From contig JAURLR010000377.1 in NCBI GenBank assembly GCA_030831135.1, positions 1 through 6,130 on the forward strand: DNA of 6,130 nt, given 5' to 3'. The notes under the pieces were generated by a model. That model saw nothing but the letters and a program-made list of their open reading frames with translations, did not search any database and had not been told where the DNA came from. The DNA comes from Alphaproteobacteria bacterium (GTDB taxonomy: Bacteria; Pseudomonadota; Alphaproteobacteria; UBA6615). The position numbers and the translations under genes are program-made. This document shows positions 1 through 5,835 of the stretch, piece after piece. The number at the start of each line of letters is the position of its first letter. Positions within the stretch are counted from its first letter, which is position 1.

Positions 1-1
1 C

Positions 2-709
2 CGCACCTTTGCTGCGGAAGGCGCGACCTGTGCGGTCGTGGCGAGCTCGAATATCCGCAAGGCCAACAAGGTCGCCAAGGAATTGAAGCGGAAATCCAAG
101 GGATATGTCTGCAACGTCGCCAAGCCTACCGAAGTGAACAAGCTGGTCGAGAGCGTCATCAAGGATTCCAAGAAGATTGATATTCTTGTGAACGCAGCCG
201 GCGTTTTCTACCCGACAGCGGCCGGTGAGACCAAATCGGCGGACATGAACCGCATGGTCGACATCAACCTGAAGGGCAACTGGAACGTGACCAATGCGGT
301 TGTCCCGCACATGAAGAAGCGCAAGCAGGGAAATATCATCAATCTGGCGTCGGTCGCCGGGGTTCGTGCTCTGCCGTCCTATGCGATGTACTGCGCGACG
401 AAGGCGGGAATCGTGATGCTGACCAAGGCGTTGGCCACCGAGCTTTCCCGCGACGGCATCCATGTGAACTCGATCTCCCCCGGCAATACGGCAACCCCCA
501 TGAACGAGGATATCCGCACCGATCCGGAACTCAAGCCCGTTCTCGATTTCATGGAAATGCTGACGCCGTCCGGCCGGACCTATTCGGAGCCGAGCGACAT
601 CGCCAACACGGCCTTGTTCCTGGCGTCGCCCAAGACCGGCAAGGCGATCTACGGCGCGAACTTCGTGATCGACGAGGGCTTTGCGGCAGGATTGTTTGTA
701 GCCAGCTAG
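2..709 (+). CDS. SDR family NAD(P)-dependent oxidoreductase, 5' partial
   Basis: This is a classical short-chain dehydrogenase/reductase, a cytoplasmic NAD(P)(H)-dependent enzyme that interconverts alcohols and carbonyls. The frame is open to the left edge, and the first in-window residues (RTFAAEGATCAVV) match the end of the first Rossmann helix and beta-2. The TGxxxGIG cofactor loop and the true start therefore lie outside the window, and the GTG at 38 is only an internal codon. About 235 residues are present against a usual 245-260, so roughly 20 are missing. The NAAG motif is at 191-202. The catalytic triad is complete: Ser at 350-352, Tyr at 389-391 and Lys at 401-403 (YCATK). The substrate-loop motif SISPG follows. 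The C-terminus reads DEG where many relatives have DGG. The gene ends at TAG just before a strong terminator. The substrate is unknown; 3-oxoacyl or polyol dehydrogenase-like roles are equally possible. Confidence 0.93.
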   Translation, partial: RTFAAEGATCAVVASSNIRKANKVAKELKRKSKGYVCNVAKPTEVNKLVESVIKDSKKIDILVNAAGVFYPTAAGETKSADMNRMVDINLKGNWNVTNAVVPHMKKRKQGNIINLASVAGVRALPSYAMYCATKAGIVMLTKALATELSRDGIHVNSISPGNTATPMNEDIRTDPELKPVLDFMEMLTPSGRTYSEPSDIANTALFLASPKTGKAIYGANFVIDEGFAAGLFVAS

Positions 710-755
710 GTTTACGCATCTGTTGGAGGTTCGATTCAGCAAACCAGATAATTAG

Positions 756-786
756 AAATGCCCGGACCGTCGTCCGGGCATTTTTC
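756..786 (+). terminator. Rho-independent terminator, probably bidirectional
   Basis: A perfect 12-bp stem (756-767 with 772-783, arm AAATGCCCGGAC) encloses the 4-base loop CGTC. A run of five T (781-785) overlaps the end of the stem and is followed by CGTTT. It lies 46 bases after the SDR stop on the plus strand and 6 bases after the exporter stop on the minus strand, so it can serve both converging genes. The T-run is better on the plus strand; on the minus strand it is ATTTCTAATTAT. Confidence 0.9.
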
Positions 787-792
787 GTTTGG

Positions 793-1548
793 CTAGAGTG
801 TGTTCCGGATCACGATATACAGGCCAAGCAGCAGCAGGGAGAACAGCAACACCTTGCGGAATTGAGCCTCAGGCAGGCGTTTTCGCACCTTTTCCCCCAG
901 ATAGTAACCTGACAGCGCAGGAATCGTGGACAGGACCGACGAGACTGCCAACCGGGCGTCGAGCAACCCTTTTTGCTGGAAGGCCAGCGCGATCGCGAAA
1001 GAAGCGGTCAGAAACAGCAGGCCCATGGCCTGTACAAGCGCGTCGCGGGTCAGTCCCAGCGCCTGCAGATAGGGAACGCCGGGAATCACATCCGATCCGG
1101 TCATGCCTGCGGCCAGGCCGTTCAGAGCCCCGAATATTGGCGACATCCAGACTTCGCGATGCCGGGGCGAGGGGATTTTCGGGGCCAGAAGCGCATAGGC
1201 AGCGTAAGTGCCGAGCAAAACACCCAGCCCTATGGTCAGCAGGCGTGTATCGGCAATGACCAGAATACCGGCACCCAGCCAGACTCCGACGCAGCAGGCC
1301 AGAAGCAGTGTCCAGATGCGCTTGAAGGACGCAATGAGCGCGCCGCCGCCCAGCACCTGCCAGGCATTGGCTGTGATCCCGGGAACGATCAGCAGGGCAA
1401 TTGCCACGGGCAGCGGTACCACGGTGGCCAGCAGGCCCAGGGAAATCGCCTTCATGCCGATTCCCACGGTGCCTTTGACCAGGCCGCCGAGAAACAGTGC
1501 AAAGAAGGCAAAGGCGTATTGAAACGGGCTGAGTTCTACGAGAAGCAA
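793..1548 (-). CDS. TauE/SafE-family membrane transporter (sulfite/organoanion exporter family), TTG start
   Basis: This 251-residue, very hydrophobic protein belongs to the TauE/SafE (DUF81) family of inner-membrane exporters, members of which are linked to export of sulfite, sulfoacetate and other small anions. About eight membrane segments can be seen, roughly residues 10-24, 36-57, 66-74, 79-97, 103-122, 135-150, 172-190 and 231-248. The two glycine-rich half-repeat signatures are present: FLGGLVKGTVGIGMK (about 19-33) and FGALNGLAAGMTGSDVIPG (about 139-157). The start is TTG at 1548. The frame is closed by the upstream SDR's own TAG at 1567-1569 and has no other usual start codon before Met32, which would remove the first segment and motif. 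The Shine-Dalgarno sequence is weak (CCGGA about 10 bases upstream). The gene lies 18 bases after the SDR, so translation is probably coupled. The exported substrate cannot be predicted. Confidence 0.88.
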   Translation of the reverse strand: MLLVELSPFQYAFAFFALFLGGLVKGTVGIGMKAISLGLLATVVPLPVAIALLIVPGITANAWQVLGGGALIASFKRIWTLLLACCVGVWLGAGILVIADTRLLTIGLGVLLGTYAAYALLAPKIPSPRHREVWMSPIFGALNGLAAGMTGSDVIPGVPYLQALGLTRDALVQAMGLLFLTASFAIALAFQQKGLLDARLAVSSVLSTIPALSGYYLGEKVRKRLPEAQFRKVLLFSLLLLGLYIVIRNTL

Positions 1549-1566
1549 AGTCTGGATATCCGGCTG

Positions 1567-2343
1567 CTAGATTTCCCACTCGACATTGCCGTCCATCCCG
1601 ATCTCCTGTCCGGTGATGTGGCGTCCGGCGTGCGAGGCAAGGAAAACGGCCAGATCGCCGACTTCCGTGGGGTCGATCCAGCATTTCAGCGAAATGAACT
1701 CAAGAAACTCTGCTTCGCGTTCGGCTGGCGTGATCCCGCGTTCCTTGGCCTGAGTCGCCACAATGTTGCGGCCGCGTTCATTGTCGATCAGGCCCGGCAG
1801 GATGCTGTTGCAGCGGATTCCGAAGGGTCCGTATTCGCGGGCAACCGTATGGGTCAGTCCCAGCACGCCGACCTTGGAGGCCACATAAGGCGACCGCATT
1901 GGCAGGGCGACCTTCGCTGAAGCCGTCGAGATATTCACAATGCAGCCCGATTGCTGCGCCTTCATATAGGGGGCGACATTCTTGATGCAGTAGAACATGC
2001 CGTTCAGGTTGACGCCGATGGTGCGATCCCAGTCCTCATAGGACACGTCTTCCAGCGCGGCGCGCGGCCCGCCGATCCCGGCATTGTTAACCAGCACATC
2101 CACGCCACCCATGTTTTCGATGGCCTCTGCCACAAGGGCCTCGACATCGGCGGGCTTTCCCACATCGGCGAGGGTTCCCGACACGGACTCGCTGCTGCCG
2201 ACTACCGTGTCGAGAAAATCGGGCTGGACATCGCAGGTATGTACGAGGGCGCCCGAGGCGACAAACCGGTCAACGATGGCGCGTCCGATCCCTGATCCTC
2301 CGGCCGTGACGATAACCCGTTGCGGCGTCTCAGATTTCGACAT
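1567..2343 (-). CDS. SDR family oxidoreductase with Thr at the catalytic-Ser position
   Basis: This complete 258-residue classical short-chain dehydrogenase/reductase is probably cytoplasmic and NAD(P)(H)-dependent. The N-terminal cofactor loop is TAGGSGIG (residues 13-20), NNAG is at 86-89, and YVASK at 153-157 supplies the catalytic Tyr153 and Lys157. SILPG (180-184) precedes the substrate lid, and ITGQEIGMDG is at 243-252. The position 13 residues before the Tyr, normally the catalytic Ser, is Thr140 (NIST, codon ACG at 1926-1924), with Ser139 adjacent. The ATG at 2343 has a good Shine-Dalgarno (AGGGGG, 8 bases upstream). The gene lies 47 bases downstream of a LysR regulator on the same strand and 18 bases upstream of the exporter, which it precedes in the same frame. 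The substrate is unknown. It is not closely similar to the SDR at the left edge beyond family motifs. Confidence 0.95.
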   Translation of the reverse strand: MSKSETPQRVIVTAGGSGIGRAIVDRFVASGALVHTCDVQPDFLDTVVGSSESVSGTLADVGKPADVEALVAEAIENMGGVDVLVNNAGIGGPRAALEDVSYEDWDRTIGVNLNGMFYCIKNVAPYMKAQQSGCIVNISTASAKVALPMRSPYVASKVGVLGLTHTVAREYGPFGIRCNSILPGLIDNERGRNIVATQAKERGITPAEREAEFLEFISLKCWIDPTEVGDLAVFLASHAGRHITGQEIGMDGNVEWEI

Positions 2344-2349
2344 GAAGAA

Positions 2350-2378
2350 TTCCCCCTAAATATCTGAATTACGGGGAA
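2350..2378 (-). repeat. Inverted repeat TTCCCC-N17-GGGGAA overlapping the SDR ribosome-binding site
   Basis: Six-base arms at 2373-2378 and 2350-2355 are perfectly complementary. On the minus strand the second arm is part of the AGGGGGAA Shine-Dalgarno of the SDR starting at 2343. A further GGGG at 2390-2387 could compete for the same CCCC. The repeat could be an operator or a weak RNA switch, or it may be chance. Confidence 0.3.
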
Positions 2379-2407
2379 CTTATACGCCCCTTAAGTGCCT
2401 CTGGAAA
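2379..2407 (-). promoter_or_regulatory. Candidate sigma-70-type promoter for the SDR-exporter pair
   Basis: On the minus strand TTTCCA (2407-2402, 4 of 6 matches to TTGACA) is followed after exactly 17 bases by TATAAG (2384-2379, 5 of 6 matches to TATAAT). The predicted start near 2372 gives a leader of about 29 bases. The -35 lies inside the last codons of the upstream LysR gene. The SDR and exporter could therefore be transcribed separately as well as by read-through. Confidence 0.4.
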
Positions 2408-3314
2408 GCGTTCGCCAGCGCCGGTTGATCCCGGCTAGTTCTTCACGCAACAGGTTCACGAAACGGTCTGCTGCGCCGGTCAGCGGTTGCCGGACCTGGC
2501 GGATCAGATAGTAGTCCAGCTCGGCACGGGGACGCACGATGGGGTTGATGATCAAAGTTCCCGAATCCACAGCATCAATGACCGAAGCCACGGCGGTCAG
2601 CGTCGACCAGCCGGAATGGCGGATATATTCGAGTGTCGTGTTCAGGCCGTCGGACTCGATACGTGATTCGATCACCAGTTCGGCGCGTGCCACATGGGTG
2701 TCGATCAACTGACGAATGGCGTGGCGCGGTGTCGGGAGGACCATGCGTAGGGGCGGCAAATCCTTCAGGCGGATCAGTTCGAGTGGCGAAAAGCCCGAAC
2801 CCGGCCCGGACACCAGTGCCATTTCGTGTTCGGCCAGAAGCGTTGCCTCAATCCCTTCATGGCTGACCGCACTGGTCACGACAGCGAAATCCAGTTCGCC
2901 TGCCGCCACGCGCTGGGTCAATGTGCCCCCATAGGCCTCATCCAGGGTCAGTTCGACATTCGGATGGGCTTCGGTAAACCGCGACAAGGCGGCCGGAAGG
3001 GCGCTGCGCGAAATCGAGGGTACGGTGCCAATGGTGATCGCCCCGGTGACATCACCGGAAAGCTCGCGCATGGCGATCCGCGTATCAGCGACCGTGTTGA
3101 GGATGGCCAGCCCGCGCGCATAGAGGCGTTTCCCGGCAACGGTGGGGGTGACACCGCGCCGCGAGCGGGTGAAGAGCGCGACCCCGAATTCGTCTTCAAG
3201 GTGACGAATCTGCACGGACAGGGCCGGCTGGGTGCAGTTGGCCCGATGGGCGGCACGCGAAAAGCTGCCTTCCTCATAAACGGCGACGAATTGTTCCAGT
3301 TGGCGGATATCCAT
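2391..3314 (-). CDS. LysR-type transcriptional regulator A
   Basis: This 307-residue LysR-type regulator has the usual family length. The N-terminal winged helix-turn-helix spans about residues 1-60, with the recognition region SFSRAAHRANCTQPALSVQI at 17-36 and the wing GVTPTVAG at 54-61. The rest is the periplasmic-binding-protein-like effector domain (about 90-295), with AAGELDFAVV in its first lobe. It is clearly paralogous to the LysR gene just upstream: 36 of the first 65 residues are identical without gaps, and the effector domains keep the same order of motifs. The ATG at 3314 has no Shine-Dalgarno, but TATACT sits at -12 to -7 from it, which suggests a leaderless mRNA. The gene precedes the SDR and exporter on the same strand and is a reasonable candidate to control them. 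The inducer is unknown. Confidence 0.96.
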   Translation of the reverse strand: MDIRQLEQFVAVYEEGSFSRAAHRANCTQPALSVQIRHLEDEFGVALFTRSRRGVTPTVAGKRLYARGLAILNTVADTRIAMRELSGDVTGAITIGTVPSISRSALPAALSRFTEAHPNVELTLDEAYGGTLTQRVAAGELDFAVVTSAVSHEGIEATLLAEHEMALVSGPGSGFSPLELIRLKDLPPLRMVLPTPRHAIRQLIDTHVARAELVIESRIESDGLNTTLEYIRHSGWSTLTAVASVIDAVDSGTLIINPIVRPRAELDYYLIRQVRQPLTGAADRFVNLLREELAGINRRWRTLSRGT

Positions 3315-3320
3315 CGGAGC

Positions 3321-3349
3321 AGTATAAAGCAGAATTATCGGGTTTTGCA
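3321..3349 (-). promoter_or_regulatory. Candidate promoter giving a leaderless LysR A transcript
   Basis: On the minus strand TATACT (3326-3321, 5 of 6 matches) lies exactly at -12 to -7 relative to the A of the ATG at 3314, so the expected transcript start is at or next to the start codon. The bases between (GCTCCG) carry no Shine-Dalgarno. The -35 is poor (TGCAAA at 3349-3344, 17-base spacer), as is common for promoters that need an activator. Confidence 0.4.
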
Positions 3350-3354
3350 GAACC
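3341..3354. promoter_or_regulatory. Inverted repeat GGTT-N6-AACC upstream of LysR A, possible operator
   Basis: A small dyad, GGTT at 3341-3344 and AACC at 3351-3354, covers the -35 region of the candidate LysR A promoter, at about -27 to -40 from the ATG. Regulators of this family often bind near their own promoters, so autoregulation is plausible. Arms of four bases are short enough to occur by chance. Confidence 0.25.
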
Positions 3355-3360
3355 TATAAG

Positions 3361-4299
3361 TCAGGCCGCGACATGCGGCGCACCTGCAATCACGGCTGAC
3401 CATGCGTTTGATGTGTGCCGCAATGCGCGCTCCAGCCGGGTAACCAGCTCTCTTGCTGCCGGTGACAGCGGACGCTGAGTCTGGTGGACGAGGAAGAATT
3501 CGAAGGTCGTCTGCAAACCGTCGAGCGGGCTGACGATGAATTCACCCTGATCGAGATCACGCACGAAGGTGGTAACCGGGAGGATCGCTGAGAAGTCCGA
3601 ATTGCGGATGAACTCCAGCGACCCGAACAGGCCGTCGATCTCGATGACTCGCTCGATCTTGAGGTTACCCATCTTGATATAGCGTTCGAGCATGGTCCGA
3701 AGGCTGTGCTGAGATGACGGCATCACCAGTTTCACCGGTGGCAGATGTTGCAAACGGACGGGTTCAAGGTGCCGGAGGCCAGTTCTGCGGCCCGAGATCA
3801 TCGCAAGAGGTTCGGTGGACAGGACCCGCATCTCTAATCCGTCATGGCGCGGTGGTTCGGTGACAAGCGCGAAATCAAGTTCTCCCGACATCACCCAGTC
3901 GGTGAGTGTCCCGCTGAAGGCTTCGACAACCCGAACATCCACATTCGGAAGCGCTTCGGTGTAGGCGGGAAGAACTTCGGCAAGGACACCCTTTGTGACA
4001 GTCGGGATCAGTCCGACGTCAAGGGTTCCCGACACGCCGGTCGCGAATTCCCGCATGTTCTGGGCGGCATTTTCCACGTCACCGAGAATTCGTTGGCAAT
4101 CCTCATAGAAACGGTCCCCCGCAGCTGTGGGGCGGACGCCGCGTGCATGACGATCAAACAGTGTGACACCGACAGAGGATTCCAGATTCTTGATCTGCAG
4201 GCTCAGGCCCGGTTGCGCGATGTTGAGGTGGTCGGCTGCGCTGTTGATACTGCCGCCTTCATAGACAGCAACGAAGGCGCGAATTTGCTTGAGATCCAT
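3361..4299 (-). CDS. LysR-type transcriptional regulator B, divergent from the monooxygenase gene
   Basis: This 312-residue LysR-type regulator has an N-terminal winged helix-turn-helix (about 1-60) with SINSAADHLNIAQPGLSLQI at 17-36 and wing GVRPTAAG at 54-61. The effector-binding domain follows (about 90-300), containing SGTLTDWVMSGELDFALVTE. The ATG at 4299 has a modest Shine-Dalgarno (AGG, 8 bases upstream). The gene is transcribed away from the flavin monooxygenase across a 146-base gap, the standard arrangement in which a LysR protein activates its neighbour and represses itself. A LysR-type box in that gap supports this. Its stop is 46 bases before paralogue A on the same strand, so the two may be co-transcribed. 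The last residues (AGAPHVAA) form a short low-complexity tail. The inducer is unknown. Confidence 0.96.
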   Translation of the reverse strand: MDLKQIRAFVAVYEGGSINSAADHLNIAQPGLSLQIKNLESSVGVTLFDRHARGVRPTAAGDRFYEDCQRILGDVENAAQNMREFATGVSGTLDVGLIPTVTKGVLAEVLPAYTEALPNVDVRVVEAFSGTLTDWVMSGELDFALVTEPPRHDGLEMRVLSTEPLAMISGRRTGLRHLEPVRLQHLPPVKLVMPSSQHSLRTMLERYIKMGNLKIERVIEIDGLFGSLEFIRNSDFSAILPVTTFVRDLDQGEFIVSPLDGLQTTFEFFLVHQTQRPLSPAARELVTRLERALRHTSNAWSAVIAGAPHVAA

Positions 4300-4333
4300 G
4301 AAGCAGACCTGATTGTGGAGACACGGAAATCGT

Positions 4334-4348
4334 ATACTAAATAATTAT
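4334..4348. promoter_or_regulatory. Candidate LysR-type box ATAC-N7-TTAT
   Basis: ATAC (4334-4337), seven bases, then TTAT (4345-4348) matches the family pattern T-N11-A (T4335, A4347). It is one base from the ATAC-N7-GTAT box known for BenM/CatM-type regulators. Its centre (4341) is about 65 bases upstream of the predicted monooxygenase start near 4406, the usual recognition-site position for this family. It also overlaps the -10 of the divergent regulator gene. The region is AT-rich, which raises the chance of coincidence. Confidence 0.42.
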
Positions 4349-4349
4349 A
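4344..4349 (-). promoter_or_regulatory. Perfect -10 (TATAAT) for LysR B
   Basis: On the minus strand the hexamer is TATAAT with no recognisable -35 at 16-18 bases. Transcription would begin near 4337 and give a leader of about 38 bases to the ATG at 4299. It overlaps the candidate LysR box, so binding there should repress this promoter. Confidence 0.4.
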
Positions 4350-4370
4350 GGTCGCATTGTAACTTCGTAT

Positions 4371-4399
4371 TTGTCGGTATGCCTGCTGCGCCCTATGTT
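4371..4399 (+). promoter_or_regulatory. Candidate promoter of the flavin monooxygenase gene
   Basis: TTGTCG (4371-4376, 4 of 6 matches) and TATGTT (4394-4399, 4 of 6 matches) are separated by exactly 17 bases. The predicted start is near 4406, giving a leader of about 40 bases to the ATG at 4446. Both hexamers are imperfect, which fits a promoter needing an activator. A second -10-like TATACT at 4333-4338 lacks a -35 at proper distance. Confidence 0.42.
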
Positions 4400-4445
4400 T
4401 GCGACAAGACGAATCGCTCTGACACTTCGAAAAAAGGATCCAGCA

Positions 4446-5681
4446 ATGGCCAAACCGAAAGTCATCCTGCAGCTTTACCCGATGTTCCCCGCTGATGGTG
4501 AGGAAGACCGCAAGGCAAAGCGCCCGCTCGGCAATGACAGCGACATGTATCACAAGATCGTTCATGAATGGACGGACATCGTGAAGGCCGCCGATGAGAT
4601 GGGTGTTTGGGGCATCGGTACGATTGAGCATCACTTCCATTCCGAAGGATACGAAGTCGGCCCGAACCCGGGTATTCTGAATGCCTACTGGGCCAGCCAT
4701 GTAAAGAACGCACATGTGGGCGCGATGGGCTATGTGGCCGCGACTCAGGATCCGCTGCGTGTGGCGGAAGAGACCGCAATAATCGATCATCTGACCAAGG
4801 GAAAATTCTTCGTTGGATTTGCGCGCGGATATCAGTCGCGCTGGGCCAATGTGATGGGCCAGTACACCGAATCTCCCGCCACGGTTTCGGATGGCAGCGC
4901 CGCCGATGATCGTAACCGGCAGATTTTCGAAGAACGTGTCCAGATGGTGATCGATGCGTGGACGCAGGAAAGCGTGCGCGTGAAGGGTGAATTCTACGAA
5001 GCACCCTATCCCTATGAAACTGGTGTCGAAGGTTATCCGGCCTGGGAAATCGCCCGCGATGCGGGTGCCGAAGGTGAGATCGGCCCCGATGGCAGCGTGC
5101 AGCGCGTGTGCGTTGTGCCCAAGCCCTATCAGAAACCGCATCCGCCGATTTTCGTGGCGGCCTCGAAGAGCCAGGCCTCGATCGACTTCTGCGCACGCAA
5201 CGGTTTTATCCCGACCTATTTCATGCCGACCAAGGGTGTTGTGGAGCTGTCGCAGTACTACAACAAGGTCGCCAATGAGAACGGCTACAACGTGCAGCTC
5301 GGGCAGAACCAGAACATTGTCCGCTGGCCGCATTTTGCCGCGACACCGGAAGAGTATGATCGCAAGTTGCGTGACTATGATCTGGATATCTACAAGAACT
5401 TCTACGGCCCGTTCTTCCCGCAGTTCCCGCAGGGCACCGAAGATCAGCTTCTGCAGGGCATGAAGGACTCCGGCATTTTCATCGGCGGCACCGTTGATGA
5501 ATGCATCGCGGAGTGGAAGGGCATCTATGAGCAGGTCCCGTGTGAGTACATCACGCTGATCTGGCATTGGGCCCAGCAGCCAAAGGACGACATGCTTGAG
5601 GAACTCCAGACTTTCCTCGACAAGGTTGTTCCCGAACTCGATGTCCCGGACTTCCAGCCGGTTCAGGCTGCTGCCGAGTAA
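4446..5681 (+). CDS. LLM-class flavin-dependent oxidoreductase (bacterial luciferase-like monooxygenase)
   Basis: This 411-residue enzyme belongs to the luciferase-like (LLM) family of TIM-barrel enzymes that use reduced FMN (or F420) to oxygenate or oxidise small substrates. Family features in order are the beta-1 strand KVILQLYPMF (5-14), the active-site EHHF at 61-64 as in luciferase-type members, the GYVAATQDPLRVAEE strand and helix (95-109), LTKGKFFVGFARGYQ (116-130), the VVPKPYQKPHPPIFVAASKS strand (223-242), and IFIGGTVDECIAEW (344-357). It is somewhat longer than LuxA (about 355) or SsuD (about 380). The ATG at 4446 was chosen because AAGGA (4434-4438) lies 7 bases upstream and the family fold begins directly there. 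An in-frame TTG at 4371 lies in the promoter and has no ribosome-binding site. No flavin reductase gene is in the window, so reduced flavin must come from elsewhere. The substrate is unknown; alkanal, alkanesulfonate, dimethyl sulfide and other activities all occur in this family. Confidence 0.95.
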   Translation: MAKPKVILQLYPMFPADGEEDRKAKRPLGNDSDMYHKIVHEWTDIVKAADEMGVWGIGTIEHHFHSEGYEVGPNPGILNAYWASHVKNAHVGAMGYVAATQDPLRVAEETAIIDHLTKGKFFVGFARGYQSRWANVMGQYTESPATVSDGSAADDRNRQIFEERVQMVIDAWTQESVRVKGEFYEAPYPYETGVEGYPAWEIARDAGAEGEIGPDGSVQRVCVVPKPYQKPHPPIFVAASKSQASIDFCARNGFIPTYFMPTKGVVELSQYYNKVANENGYNVQLGQNQNIVRWPHFAATPEEYDRKLRDYDLDIYKNFYGPFFPQFPQGTEDQLLQGMKDSGIFIGGTVDECIAEWKGIYEQVPCEYITLIWHWAQQPKDDMLEELQTFLDKVVPELDVPDFQPVQAAAE

Positions 5682-5706
5682 CGGCATAATCATATGTTTT
5701 GGATTG

Positions 5707-5740
5707 GGCCGCTCCGGGAAACCGGGGCGGCCTTTTCTTT
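5707..5740 (+). terminator. Rho-independent terminator after the monooxygenase gene
   Basis: An 11-bp GC-rich stem (5707-5717 with 5722-5732, one G-U pair at 5713/5726) closes a GAAA tetraloop and is followed by TTTTCTTT. It lies 25 bases after the TAA stop and separates the monooxygenase from the ParA-like gene, so the two are unlikely to form an operon. Confidence 0.9.
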
Positions 5741-5835
5741 GACAGCTATCCACCGAATTCCGGAGGACATGGTAGACAAGGGGGCGGTGAATTTGGACCA
5801 TGGTGCCCTGGAGAGGGTTTAACGGAGGTATGAGC

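Noticed and set aside
38..40. GTG 38 as the true start of the first SDR.
   Set aside because: The frame continues to the left edge with SDR-like residues, and the essential nucleotide-binding loop would be missing if translation began here.
973..1920. A 315-codon plus-strand frame opposite the exporter and second SDR.
   Set aside because: It is antisense to two genes with strong family motifs and has a Gln/Gly/Arg-rich composition typical of a shadow frame.
4371..4445. N-terminal extension of the monooxygenase from a TTG at 4371.
   Set aside because: It lacks a ribosome-binding site and overlaps the candidate promoter, and the family fold starts immediately after ATG 4446, which has a well-placed AAGGA.
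5739..5744. A perfect TTGACA (-35-like) just after the monooxygenase terminator, possibly for the ParA-like gene.
   Set aside because: No -10-like hexamer stands 15-19 bases downstream (the sequence there is GGAGGA), so I do not call a promoter.
5830..5835. ATG 5830 as the start of the ParA-like gene.
   Set aside because: The GGAGG ends only one base before it, while ATG 5836 in the same frame has the normal 7-base spacing.
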